Of a stretch of 64,000 nucleotides of DNA, positions 36,759 through 44,937 are shown piece by piece. The notes beneath the pieces are model-generated. The model was not told the origin of the DNA and made no database searches. It was given only the letters and a program-made list of their open reading frames with translations. Source of the stretch: a beta proteobacterium MWH-UniP1 (lineage in GTDB: Bacteria > Pseudomonadota > Gammaproteobacteria > Burkholderiales > Burkholderiaceae_A); contig CP143625.1 in assembly GCA_036362785.1 (NCBI GenBank), forward strand, positions 1,303,401-1,367,400, written 5' to 3'. A program made the position numbers and the translations under genes. How positions within the stretch are numbered: the first letter of the stretch is position 1; each line of letters starts with the position of its first letter.

Positions 36759-37252
36759 TAGGCCACCGTCGTGTCAGAGACTGAGCGAGGCTCTTGGAAC
36801 ATCACATGACGACGCACGGGAGCCTCGATCGAGGGGATCACACGTTTTGTTTTTTGCTCTTCCACCAGATCGTGCAGGGTCACCGAGTCAAGAAAATCCA
36901 CCATGTGACGGTTCAGGCTTGCCCACAACTCGTGCGTCATGCACTGATGGTCATCATGGCAGTTCTGCTTGCCACCGCATTGGGTCGCATCCAGGGGCTC
37001 GTCGACCGCGTAGATGATGTCCGCCACGGTAATGTCTTTGCCCCCACGGGCCAGCTTATAGCCCCCGCCCGGACCACGCATGGATTCGACCAACTCATGG
37101 CGGCGTAGGCGGCCAAAGAGCTGCTCGAGATAGGAAAGCGAGATTTTCTGACGCTGGCTAATGGCGGCCAACGTGACCGGGCCCTTGTCCTGGCGAAGGC
37201 CTAGATCGATCATCGCAGTGACTGCAAAACGTCCCTTTGTAGTCAGTCGCAT
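36758..37252 (-). CDS. iscR: Fe-S cluster regulator IscR
   Basis: This 164-residue Rrf2-family repressor has an N-terminal winged helix ([17 protein letters not shown]) and the cluster cysteines in [20 protein letters not shown]. It binds a [2Fe-2S] cluster and represses isc when clusters are plentiful. The ATG at 37252 is chosen because GGAG lies 7 bases upstream and family similarity begins there, although the frame is open to 37315. Confidence 0.95.
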   Translation of the reverse strand: MRLTTKGRFAVTAMIDLGLRQDKGPVTLAAISQRQKISLSYLEQLFGRLRRHELVESMRGPGGGYKLARGGKDITVADIIYAVDEPLDATQCGGKQNCHDDHQCMTHELWASLNRHMVDFLDSVTLHDLVEEQKTKRVIPSIEAPVRRHVMFQEPRSVSDTTVA

Positions 37253-37286
37253 GGAATTCTCCGAATAATTGAGTAAATCAGTAGGG

Positions 37287-37315
37287 AGTTTATCTTTCCC
37301 TATGATTTTGATCAA
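37287..37315 (-). promoter_or_regulatory. Predicted isc operon promoter
   Basis: On the minus strand TTGATC (37315-37310), a 17-base spacer and TAAACT (37292-37287), 35 bases before the iscR ATG. A clear IscR box was not identified. Confidence 0.5.
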
Positions 37316-37368
37316 CTATTACGGATTTTTGACCCTAGTACCCGAATGGGTTTTCCAGCCATGAAAAC

Positions 37369-37384
37369 GGGGGCCAAGGCCCCC
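37369..37384 (-). terminator. GC-rich hairpin downstream of the phosphatase gene
   Basis: GGGGGCC (37369-37375) pairs with GGCCCCC (37378-37384); GTTTTC follows on the minus strand. A second perfect 8-bp stem, TCTGGCGC with GCGCCAGA, lies closer to the gene at 37426-37446 with no U-run. Together they fill the 226 bases between iscR and the phosphatase gene. Confidence 0.5.
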
Positions 37385-37478
37385 TATTTTCTGCTCGATA
37401 AAGCCGGAGGACCTGTGAATCCGTATCTGGCGCGAGATGCGCCAGATGGACCCCAAGCAGCCCGACGCAGTGACCGCG

Positions 37479-38093
37479 TTAGGCCGCGGCCACCATGGTC
37501 GCGCGACGGCGGACCACTTCCATCAGACCATTGCAGGCGTCTTCGATGTAATCGAGTGCCTGCTCAAAGCCCTGGGGGCCTCCATGGTAGGGATCGTTAA
37601 TAGTGGCGGCCTCGAACTCAGTCGCAAAGCGCATCAGCAGCTGAAGCTTGTGCTGAAGGCCACGTGGACACATACGCTGCAAGAGCGCCAGGTTTTCCCA
37701 ATCCATGGCCAGGATGTAGTCGTAATCAGAAAAGTCCGACAACTGGATCTTGCGGGCGACGGTTGTGGACAGATCGTAGCCACGCTTGGCCGCAGCATTG
37801 ATGGCGCGCTGATCTGGGGCCTCTCCCACGTGAAAATCGTGGGTACCTGCAGAATCGCTCATGACGAAATGCTCTAGGTTGCTGGTTTTTACCAGCGCCT
37901 GAAACACACCGTGTGCCGTGGGCGAGCGGCAGATGTTGCCCATACAGACAAACAAGATCTTGGTCTTCATACCAATAGGTACCTCGGTCTTTTTGGTTGG
38001 CCGGCTGAGCTTGGGCTTGGCCGTGGAGAGTGCCGAATCAAACGGCGTGGTTTCAATCAACTCTTTGTCAGAGCTCGTATCAAATGTTGTCAT
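37479..38093 (-). CDS. Low-molecular-weight protein tyrosine phosphatase
   Basis: This 204-residue protein has the P-loop [11 protein letters not shown] and the general-acid DPYHGG of the LMW-PTP family, which is usually about 155-165 residues. Here a disordered-looking extension of 41 residues precedes MKTKILFV. The long start (38093) overlaps the uvrB stop as ATGA and has AAAGG upstream. The short start (37970) would give the family length and has GAGG 11 bases upstream. Both starts are preceded by the same TATTGGT. It probably dephosphorylates proteins in the cytoplasm; the target is unknown. Confidence 0.85.
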   Translation of the reverse strand: MTTFDTSSDKELIETTPFDSALSTAKPKLSRPTKKTEVPIGMKTKILFVCMGNICRSPTAHGVFQALVKTSNLEHFVMSDSAGTHDFHVGEAPDQRAINAAAKRGYDLSTTVARKIQLSDFSDYDYILAMDWENLALLQRMCPRGLQHKLQLLMRFATEFEAATINDPYHGGPQGFEQALDYIEDACNGLMEVVRRRATMVAAA

Positions 38094-40162
38094 ACCAATA
38101 CCTTTTCGATTGAGTCGTGCAACTTGTCTACTCCAAACACTTCTTCTTTTAATTTGGACAGCTGATCTCTCAGCTGTGCCGCTTTTTCAAATTCCAGATT
38201 CCGGGCGTGCTCCAGCATGGCCTTCTCTAGTCGTGCAAGCTCTTTGGCCACATCTTTGGGGGATCGCTCTGACAATGCGGCGTCTGGCACAGGCGACATC
38301 ACCAGCTCGGCGGTCCGGGGATCGACCACGCCGTCAATCAGGTCGCGGATCTGTTTCATCACACCGCGCGGGGTGATGCCACGTTCAGTATTGAAAGCAA
38401 TCTGCTTGGCGCGGCGGCGTTCGGTCTCGTCGATCGCGCGGCGCATGGAATTGGTGATGCGATCAGCATACAAAATGGCCTGACCGTTTAAATTACGGGC
38501 CGCACGGCCAATGGTCTGAATCAGGCTTCGCTCCGAACGCAGAAAGCCTTCTTTGTCGGCATCAAGAATGGCAACAAGAGAGACCTCGGGAATATCGAGA
38601 CCCTCGCGCAGCAGGTTGATGCCCACCAGCACATCAAAAGCACCGAGCCGCAGGTCGCGCAGAATTTCGACCCGCTCAACCGTATCGATATCCGAATGCA
38701 GGTAGCGGACTTTGACCCCGTTATCGGCCAGAAAGTCAGTCAGATCTTCCGACATGCGTTTGGTCAACGTGGTCACCAAGACCCGCTCACTTTTTTCAAC
38801 GCGCAGTTTGATCTCGCCCAGCAAGTCGTCCACCTGGGAAGTGGCGGGCCGAACCTGGACTGCCGGGTCGATCAACCCCGTGGGGCGCACCACCTGCTCA
38901 ACAATCGCCCCACCACTCTTTTCAAGTTCGTAATCGGACGGCGTGGCCGAGACGAAAATCGCCTGCCGCATCTTGGGTTCGAACTCTTCGAACTTCAACG
39001 GCCGGTTGTCCAGAGCCGAAGGAAGACGAAAGCCGTAATCCACCAGGGTCTGCTTGCGGGAACGGTCGCCGCGATACATGCCGCCCAGCTGACCCATCGT
39101 CACGTGGCTCTCGTCAATGAAGATCAGTGAGTCTTTCGGCAGGTAATCCACTAGCGTTGGCGGTGGTTCGCCAGGTTTGGCGCCCGACAGATGGCGGGTG
39201 TAGTTCTCGATGCCTTTGCAAAAGCCCAGCTCGGCCAGCATTTCCAAATCAAAGCGTGTGCGCTGTTCAATCCGCTGGGCCTCAACGAGTTTTCCGTTGT
39301 CAACAAAGAACTTGCTGCGCTCAAGCAGTTCTTCTTTGATGGTCTCGACCGCCCGCAGCACGACTTCTCTCGGCGTGACGTAGTGCGACGATGGGTAGAC
39401 CGCAAAACGTGGGATCTTCTGACGAATACGGCCCGTGAGCGGGTCAAAAAGCTGCAACGACTCGATCTCATCATCAAAGAGCTCGATCCGCAGCCCCAAT
39501 TCGGCATGCTCGGCCGGGAAGATGTCGATCGTGTCACCGCGGACCCGAAAGTTGCCACGGGAAAACTCCAGATCGTTGCGCTGGTACTGCATGCGCACCA
39601 GCTGGCCGATCAGATCGCGCTGGGCAATCTTGTCCCCCTGCCGAACAATCAGGACCATCTGGTGATAGTCAGAAGGGTTACCAATACCGTAAATGCAAGA
39701 CACCGAGGCCACGATGACCGTGTCGCGGCGCTCTAGGAGTGACTTGGTGGCCGAGAGCCGCATCTGCTCAATGTGCTCATTGATCGCCGAGTCCTTCTCA
39801 ATGAACAAATCCCGCTGGGGCACATAGGCCTCGGGCTGGTAATAGTCGTAATAAGAAACAAAGTACTCCACCGCATTGCGGGGGAAGAACTCCCGCATCT
39901 CGGCATAAAGCTGGGCGGCCAGCGTTTTATTGGGCGCCAAAATTAAGGCGGGACGGCCAAGCCGGGCAATGGTGTTGGCCATGGTGAAGGTCTTGCCCGA
40001 CCCGGTCACACCGAGCAGTGTCTGAAACGAGAGCCCGTCCTCCACCCCTTGGACCAGGCGTGCGATGGCCTCAGGCTGATCACCTGCTGGCTCAAACGGC
40101 AACGCGAGCTCAAAGGGGCTTCCAGGAAACTGGATCACCCCGGGGGTTTCACGGAGTCCCAT
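38090..40162 (-). CDS. uvrB: Excinuclease ABC subunit B (UvrB)
   Basis: About 690 residues with Walker [11 protein letters not shown], the beta-hairpin region [12 protein letters not shown], helicase motifs including IDESHVT and QTIGRAARN, and a C-terminal UVR domain ([18 protein letters not shown]). It verifies damage and loads UvrC in nucleotide excision repair. ATG 40162 (MGLRETPG) is preferred by family length; the frame also opens at 40216. It diverges from the aminotransferase gene. Confidence 0.96.
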   Translation of the reverse strand: MGLRETPGVIQFPGSPFELALPFEPAGDQPEAIARLVQGVEDGLSFQTLLGVTGSGKTFTMANTIARLGRPALILAPNKTLAAQLYAEMREFFPRNAVEYFVSYYDYYQPEAYVPQRDLFIEKDSAINEHIEQMRLSATKSLLERRDTVIVASVSCIYGIGNPSDYHQMVLIVRQGDKIAQRDLIGQLVRMQYQRNDLEFSRGNFRVRGDTIDIFPAEHAELGLRIELFDDEIESLQLFDPLTGRIRQKIPRFAVYPSSHYVTPREVVLRAVETIKEELLERSKFFVDNGKLVEAQRIEQRTRFDLEMLAELGFCKGIENYTRHLSGAKPGEPPPTLVDYLPKDSLIFIDESHVTMGQLGGMYRGDRSRKQTLVDYGFRLPSALDNRPLKFEEFEPKMRQAIFVSATPSDYELEKSGGAIVEQVVRPTGLIDPAVQVRPATSQVDDLLGEIKLRVEKSERVLVTTLTKRMSEDLTDFLADNGVKVRYLHSDIDTVERVEILRDLRLGAFDVLVGINLLREGLDIPEVSLVAILDADKEGFLRSERSLIQTIGRAARNLNGQAILYADRITNSMRRAIDETERRRAKQIAFNTERGITPRGVMKQIRDLIDGVVDPRTAELVMSPVPDAALSERSPKDVAKELARLEKAMLEHARNLEFEKAAQLRDQLSKLKEEVFGVDKLHDSIEKVLV

Positions 40163-40291
40163 GCTAGACTTTCGGATGGTTTTTTCTGGCACGTAAAAAA
40201 TTGTGCAATCGCGCATTTTCGCCTGTCAGATGCCGAATTTCCACCTTTTTTTCTTTATCTAAACCCTTGACAAACGGGTTTTCAAGCACCC

Positions 40292-41503
40292 ATGACCAGC
40301 CCAGCCCAGACCCTTTTTTCCGCCGTTGAAATGGCCCCCAAAGACCCGATCTTGGGCCTCACCGAAGTCTATTTGGCCGACACGCGGCCAGAAAAAGTTA
40401 ACCTTGGTGTTGGGGTTTACTACGACGATAACGGCAAATTGCCGCTACTTAGGGCCGTAAAGAAGGCAGAAGAAGACAGGGTCAAGAAAGGGCTGCCCAA
40501 GGGCTACCAGCCGATCGATGGGCCCGCCGTCTATAACAAGGCGGTTCAGGCCATGCTCTTTGGGGCCGATAGCCCCGAAGTGAAGTCTGGGCGAATTATT
40601 ACCATTGACACCCTGGGCGGCACTGGCGGCCTAAAGGTCGGCGCCGATTACCTAAAGCGACTTCTTCCCCACAGCCACGTGGCCATCAGTGACCCCACTT
40701 GGGAAAACCACCGGGGCGTGTTCGAGGGGGCTGGCTTTTCAGTCGCCACTTACACCTACTACGACCCCAAGACCCGTGGCCTGGATTTCGGCGGGATGAT
40801 CACCAGCCTAAAGGGCATGCCCGACCGCACCATCGTGCTGCTCCACGCCTGCTGCCATAACCCCACCGGGGTCGACCTGACCACCCAGCAGTGGGAGGAG
40901 GTCGTGGCCCTGTGCAAGCTGAAAAACTTTGTGCCCTTTTTGGATCTCGCCTACCAAGGCTTTGGCGAAGGCATCCACGAAGACGCAACCGCTGTCCGCC
41001 TGTTTACCCAGTCGGGCATGCCATTTTTGGTGGCCAGCTCATTTTCGAAGTCCTTCTCGCTTTATGGTGAGCGGGTCGGTGCCTTGTCAATCATGACCGC
41101 CAATGCTGACGAGGCCGTCCGCGTGCTGAGCCAGATCAAGCGTGTGGTTCGCACCAACTACTCTAACCCCCCCACCCATGGTGGCGGGATTGTGACAGAC
41201 GTACTTACCAACCCCGAACTTCGCAAACTCTGGGAGGATGAACTCGGAGAAATGCGTGAACGTATCCGTAAGATGCGCGTTGAGCTGGTTGAGAAACTGA
41301 AAGCCTTGGGCGTGAAACAAGATTTCTCTTTCATGACCAAACAGCGGGGCATGTTTAGCTATTCGGGCCTGAATCCCCAGCAGGTAGACCGCATGCGGGA
41401 AGAATTCGGCGTTTACGCAATTGCTTCCGGCCGAATCTGCGTTGCAGCCCTGAACTCGGGCAATATCGACCGCGTCGCCAAAGCCATCGCCGCAGTTCTC
41501 TAA
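40292..41503 (+). CDS. tyrB: Aromatic-amino-acid/aspartate aminotransferase
   Basis: This 403-residue class I aminotransferase has the AspC/TyrB-type beginning MAPKDPILGLTE, substrate and PLP motifs CCHNPTGVDLT, LDLAYQGFGEG and the Schiff-base lysine in SSFSKSFSLYGERVG. It transfers amino groups between glutamate and aromatic or aspartate ketoacids. Deciding between TyrB and AspC needs alignment. No ribosome site is obvious before the ATG. Confidence 0.9.
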   Translation: MTSPAQTLFSAVEMAPKDPILGLTEVYLADTRPEKVNLGVGVYYDDNGKLPLLRAVKKAEEDRVKKGLPKGYQPIDGPAVYNKAVQAMLFGADSPEVKSGRIITIDTLGGTGGLKVGADYLKRLLPHSHVAISDPTWENHRGVFEGAGFSVATYTYYDPKTRGLDFGGMITSLKGMPDRTIVLLHACCHNPTGVDLTTQQWEEVVALCKLKNFVPFLDLAYQGFGEGIHEDATAVRLFTQSGMPFLVASSFSKSFSLYGERVGALSIMTANADEAVRVLSQIKRVVRTNYSNPPTHGGGIVTDVLTNPELRKLWEDELGEMRERIRKMRVELVEKLKALGVKQDFSFMTKQRGMFSYSGLNPQQVDRMREEFGVYAIASGRICVAALNSGNIDRVAKAIAAVL

Positions 41504-41625
41504 CGGCCTGCTGTTTCCTGCAAAAGTGCTATCCCCACTGGCGATAGCCCTTAAGGACTTCCCCCGAGTGATCTTCGGGGACAGATCTGGTCAGATAGAG
41601 GCTTCTCGCTTTCTGGGGTTTGGGA

Positions 41626-42600
41626 ATGACAACTAAGCCGCGCATCGCCGTATGCGATGACTGGGAACAGTGCGCGCAAAACTGTGCCGATTGGTCTGTA
41701 CTGCAGCAGCTGGCTGACGTGCAAATTTTCACATCGGCGTTTTCTTCTCGCGAAGAAGCCATACGAACACTGAAAGACTTCGATGCAATCTGCCTGATGC
41801 GGGAACGCACCCCCTTTCCCAAGGAAGTCATCAGCCAGCTGCCCCGGCTCAAAAGACTGCTGTTTACGGGCGAGAGAAACCTGTCGGTTGATTCGGAGTT
41901 TGCGCGCAGTTGTGGCATCGAGGTCTCCGGAACACCGGGCGGCCCGAACAAGTCCTCGACTGCGGAACACACCTGGGCCCTTATCTTGGCGGCAACTCGC
42001 CGCGTCGTGCCATCCATGAACGGCATGGTGGCGGGCCATTGGCGGGCCGCTCCATCTGGAGAACCCTATCCCCTGCCCGACACCTTAGAGGGCGACCGTC
42101 TCGGCATCATTGGCCTTGGCGAGATTGGGCAGCGCGTGGCCCGCATTGGCCAAGCATTGGGCATGGACGTTGTGGCCTGGAGTCAGAATCTCAGCAATGA
42201 GAAAGCAACTGCCTGCGGTGTCCGTCGCGTCGACAAGAATGAATTGATTGCGACATCCAAGGTCATCAGCCTACATCTCGTGCTGTCCGATCGCACCCGT
42301 GGCACGATCGGCCCCACCGAGTATTCTCTAATGCGACGAGACTCGGTGTTGGTCAACACCTCTCGTGCAGCACTGATTGACGAGGCGGGGCTCATTGATG
42401 CGCTCGCGTCAAACCGGCCCGCACATGCCGCACTGGATGTGTTCGGCACCGAGCCCCTGCCAGCAGGACACCCATTTTTAAGCCACCCCAAGATCACGGT
42501 CACACCGCACCTGGGCTTTGTGTCAACACCCGTCTACGAAACGTTTTACAAGACGCTGGTGACAGACCTGCTGAAGTGGGTTCGCCAGCAATCGGCCTGA
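41626..42600 (+). CDS. D-2-hydroxyacid dehydrogenase family protein
   Basis: About 324 residues with the Rossmann motif GIIGLGEIGQRVARIG and catalytic Arg, Glu and His in NTSRAALID, DVFGTEPLP and TPHLGFVS. The family includes phosphoglycerate, glyoxylate and hydroxypyruvate reductases; the substrate is unknown. The ATG at 41626 is preferred to the in-frame TTG at 41620. It is convergent with the next gene, 4 bases away. Confidence 0.85.
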   Translation: MTTKPRIAVCDDWEQCAQNCADWSVLQQLADVQIFTSAFSSREEAIRTLKDFDAICLMRERTPFPKEVISQLPRLKRLLFTGERNLSVDSEFARSCGIEVSGTPGGPNKSSTAEHTWALILAATRRVVPSMNGMVAGHWRAAPSGEPYPLPDTLEGDRLGIIGLGEIGQRVARIGQALGMDVVAWSQNLSNEKATACGVRRVDKNELIATSKVISLHLVLSDRTRGTIGPTEYSLMRRDSVLVNTSRAALIDEAGLIDALASNRPAHAALDVFGTEPLPAGHPFLSHPKITVTPHLGFVSTPVYETFYKTLVTDLLKWVRQQSA

Positions 42601-42604
42601 CCGT

Positions 42605-43162
42605 TTACTTCTGCGGCACCGGCGGGTGGTCTTCGGGCGTCACCCCAAGCGCAATCAGGAAGCGCGACACCATGTTGTAAGCAGAAATTACGCCAACTAG
42701 CTCTACAGTCTGTGTGTTTCCCAAAGACTGCTGAAGCCGTTGCATGATCTCAGCTGGCACCTCAATATCTCGCGTCATGTGAAGCGTTAATGCAATCGCA
42801 TCTTGCTCGGTCTGATCAAACATCGAGAAGTCGGCAGACGACTGACCAATCAGACGTAAGGCATCCACCTGAGCCTGTGTACCGCCTGCCGCAAGAAGCT
42901 CGGGGGCATGATGAAAAAACTCATACTCGGCTCCGTTTAAAACCGCCACACCGCACATGGCGATTTCTCGTAGCTTCGCCGAGAGCGACAAGTTACGCCG
43001 GACTTCCCCGATAAACGTATTCCATCCGCGGGCAAAAGGAATGCTGTGCAAGAGCATACGATCCAGGTTGATCAGGTGGCCGCCACGGCGAGCACGAATG
43101 GCGTTCACCACATCGGCCGGTTCAGCAAGGTCTTGGGGAACGTAGGGGATAGGCTGGGACAT
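42605..43162 (-). CDS. Carboxymuconolactone-decarboxylase-family protein
   Basis: About 185 residues with the CMD/AhpD-like helical pattern LREIAMCGVAVLNGAEYEFFHHAPELLAAGG split over about residues 65-95. The C-x-x-C pair of AhpD peroxidases is missing. These proteins are small helical decarboxylases or oxidoreductases; the function here is unknown. ATG 43162 is chosen over an in-frame TTG at 43171. Confidence 0.8.
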   Translation of the reverse strand: MSQPIPYVPQDLAEPADVVNAIRARRGGHLINLDRMLLHSIPFARGWNTFIGEVRRNLSLSAKLREIAMCGVAVLNGAEYEFFHHAPELLAAGGTQAQVDALRLIGQSSADFSMFDQTEQDAIALTLHMTRDIEVPAEIMQRLQQSLGNTQTVELVGVISAYNMVSRFLIALGVTPEDHPPVPQK

Positions 43163-43299
43163 AAACGTCAATCTCTCTTTCCAAAGTATCGTTTTTTTAA
43201 AAAAACAACTGGCAGCAATTTATAAACAAAAACTAGGCGGCCTAGCGCTTCCGTTGGATTCGTTATTGCCAAGCGCAGAATTATGCGTGTTAAAAGACA

Positions 43300-43713
43300 A
43301 TGCGTATTCAACATAATCCAAAACATGTCGGAGAAGTCACGCAGGCGATCATCCTTGCAGAACTTCTGAAGCGCGGCATAGCTGTGTCGATCCCCTTCGG
43401 CGACAACCAACGTTACGATCTGATCATCGAGTTAGCCACCGGTTTTCAACGTGTGCAATGCAAGACTGGCAGGCTTAAAAAGGGGGCGATTGAGTTTGCC
43501 GTTGCCTCATCCAGATACCACCGAGGTGGTCGGCGGGTGTCCTATGTCAACCAGATTGAACTCTTCGCCGTCTACTGCCCTGCCAACGGGAAATGCTACC
43601 TGGTACCGGCCGCCTCTCTCGCACTCAAGAATCAGTGCTCCCTGAGAATCGAGCCTGCTGGCAATGGCCAATCCAAGGGAATCCGCTGGGCAATCGATTT
43701 TGAGTTAGTGTAG
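43300..43713 (+). CDS. PD-(D/E)XK homing-endonuclease-like protein
   Basis: This 137-residue protein resembles the group I intron-associated PD-(D/E)XK endonuclease family (I-Ssp6803I type). Putative active-site residues are Glu12 (HVGEVTQA), Asp40 (QRYDLIIE) and Gln53-x-Lys55 (RVQCKTG). The Asp-to-Gln spacing of 13 equals that remembered for I-Ssp6803I (D36, Q49, K51). It ends 13 bases before a tRNA-Asn gene split by a group I intron, yet lies outside the intron. This suggests that it cuts the intronless tRNA-Asn allele. A Holliday-resolvase-like or restriction-type nuclease is the alternative. Confidence 0.75.
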   Translation: MRIQHNPKHVGEVTQAIILAELLKRGIAVSIPFGDNQRYDLIIELATGFQRVQCKTGRLKKGAIEFAVASSRYHRGGRRVSYVNQIELFAVYCPANGKCYLVPAASLALKNQCSLRIEPAGNGQSKGIRWAIDFELV

Positions 43714-43726
43714 AATCCCTGTTCTT

Positions 43727-44056
43727 TCCTCGATAGCTCAGTTGGTAGAGCACCGGACTGTCAAAAGGCAGCACTGCAGGGAAACCTGCAGAGGAAAATC
43801 GGGTGAATTCAGGGAATGTCAGACAGGGGGTAGCCTCTTTTTGAAGAATCCTGAGCCAAGCCCGCCGAAGGACCATCTTTCACTGCGTGGAAGGTGTTTA
43901 GGCGGGAAGGTGCAGAGACTAGAGGGTGAGCAGTCCACGCAATAAACCTCATTAGCGCCCGACACCCTAACGGTTTTAGCCGAGGGTGATGAGATAGTCC
44001 AGCGTGAAAACGTTGTAATCCGTAGGTCCCTGGTTCGAGCCCAGGTCGGGGAGCCA
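43727..44056 (+). tRNA. tRNA-Asn(GUU), interrupted by a group I intron
   Basis: The 5' exon (43727-43761, 35 nt) and 3' exon (44016-44056, 41 nt, with encoded CCA) join to a 76-nt tRNA. The acceptor TCCTCGA pairs with TCGGGGA; the D arm is GCTC-AGTTGGTA-GAGC; the anticodon loop becomes CTGTTAA with anticodon GTT; the T arm is CCTGG-TTCGAGC-CCAGG. The split lies between anticodon positions 35 and 36. Pair 27-43 is C-T, a mismatch. A perfect-stem terminator follows at 44061. A possible -10 box (TAGAAT, 43711-43716) overlaps the stop codon of the endonuclease gene. Confidence 0.95.
43762..44015 (+). ncRNA. Group I self-splicing intron in tRNA-Asn
   Basis: The intron is 254 nt, preceded by U (43761) and ending in G (44015), as group I splicing requires. 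P1 can form between exon CTGT and intron GCAG with a U-G pair at the cut. P2 is CTGCAGG-GAAA-CCTGCAG (43774-43791). P7 is GACTA (43917-43921) with TAGTC (43995-43999), in the conserved contexts GTGCAGAGACTAGA and GATAGTCCAG. CCCGCC (43861-43866) pairs with GGCGGG (43901-43906), and CACCCT (43963-43968) with AGGGTG (43983-43988, P8). It resembles the small tRNA intron of Azoarcus. It holds no ORF. Confidence 0.92.
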
Positions 44057-44060
44057 AAAC

Positions 44061-44094
44061 AAAAGGCTTGCGCACGCGCAAGCCTTTTTCTTTT
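44061..44094 (+). terminator. Terminator after tRNA-Asn
   Basis: AAAAGGCTTGCG (44061-44072) and CGCAAGCCTTTT (44077-44088) form a perfect 12-bp stem with a CACG loop, followed by TCTTTT. It lies 4 bases after the encoded CCA. Confidence 0.92.
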
Positions 44095-44106
44095 AGACTG
44101 CCGGGC

Positions 44107-44268
44107 ATGTCACAAGAAACCCTTCTGGTCACGCTCGAGGCCCTGTTAATTGGGGGTGGCGCGCTCGCCTTTGGCCTGTGGCAACTCCATAGCGTCAAAA
44201 AAGACCAGGAAAAGACCCGTGAAGAAAAAACACGGCAACCCAGCCAAGCAGAGCGAGACCAGCCTTGA
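44107..44268 (+). CDS. Small single-pass membrane protein
   Basis: A 53-residue protein with one hydrophobic segment (LLVTLEALLIGGGALAFGLWQL) and a highly charged C-terminus rich in Lys, Glu and Arg. I do not recognise a family. It starts 12 bases after the tRNA terminator and its stop overlaps the start of the DUF2721 gene (TTGA), which supports translation and a joint role. No clear ribosome site is visible. Confidence 0.6.
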   Translation: MSQETLLVTLEALLIGGGALAFGLWQLHSVKKDQEKTREEKTRQPSQAERDQP

Positions 44269-44729
44269 TCCCAAACGTGGATACCCTGAACCCCCTGACC
44301 GAGGCCATCGGGCTATCGGTGGCGCCGGTTTTTCTGCTTACCGGCGTTGCGGGCATGCTCAATGCATTGGGCACCCGCCTGGCGCGGGTCATTGATCGCG
44401 GCCGTGTCTTGGAAGACCGGCTGGTCGACTCCACGCCCGAGTCCAACCCCCGTCACCACCAGTTTGTAAAAGAGCTCGAATCACTAGATGTCCGAAAACG
44501 CATCATTAATGGCGCCACAGCCCTAATGGTGATTTGTGCGGTATTCATCGGCCTGACGGTGGTCGAACTTTTCTACTCCACCGGCATGCAAGGTAGGCTT
44601 CAAATTTCGCAGTGGGTGCCGACCACATTTTTAGCTGGTTTTTTCTGTTTCATCGCTGCCTGCGTGCTCTATCTGGTCGAGATTCTTGTGGCCTCTCGGG
44701 GCATTGTCTTCGCTAGCAGAAAACGGTAG
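44265..44729 (+). CDS. DUF2721 membrane protein
   Basis: This 154-residue protein has the DUF2721 layout: an N-terminal hydrophobic segment with LSVAPVFLLTGVAGMLNALGTRLARVIDR, a charged helix, then two membrane helices (ALMVICAVFIGLTVVELF and TTFLAGFFCFIAACVLYLV). Function is unknown. The start is TTG at 44265, overlapping the upstream stop, or GTG at 44277. Confidence 0.82.
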   Translation: MIPNVDTLNPLTEAIGLSVAPVFLLTGVAGMLNALGTRLARVIDRGRVLEDRLVDSTPESNPRHHQFVKELESLDVRKRIINGATALMVICAVFIGLTVVELFYSTGMQGRLQISQWVPTTFLAGFFCFIAACVLYLVEILVASRGIVFASRKR

Positions 44730-44875
44730 CGAATCATCTAGGGCTGTTTTAGCCGGTCCGGACAAGTAAAGAGCATTCGTCCGAACAAATTCGGTGCTGG
44801 CTCACCTGGCCGACACCCCACTTTTCTTTGTCTCGATTTTCGTGGTTCTTGCGCCCTAAGGGATCTCCCGATTGT

Positions 44876-44904
44876 TTGCGGCTATCAGCTTGAAAGAATA
44901 TATA
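44876..44904 (+). promoter_or_regulatory. Predicted promoter of the sugar dehydrogenase gene
   Basis: TTGCGG (44876-44881), a 17-base spacer and TATATA (44899-44904), 33 bases before the ATG. Nothing else is recognisable in the 208-base gap 44730-44937. Confidence 0.45.
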
Positions 44905-44937
44905 GCCACCAAAACAATTATTAGGAGACCGCCTTAA

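Noticed and set aside
39191..39736. 181-codon plus-strand ORF opposite uvrB
   Set aside because: Antisense to uvrB; no ribosome site and no recognisable fold.
41549..41572. Hairpin after the aminotransferase gene as a terminator
   Set aside because: CCCCGA pairs with TTCGGGG, but no T run follows on either strand, so it is not called.
43190..43206. T7/A7 palindrome before the endonuclease gene as a terminator
   Set aside because: GTTTTTTTAAAAAAAC is AT-only and would form a weak stem; it is downstream of no gene on the plus strand.
43809..44198. 129-codon minus-strand ORF across the intron and tRNA
   Set aside because: It reads the reverse complement of tRNA-Asn (PRPGLEPGTYGLQ-type peptide), a common false protein at tRNA loci.
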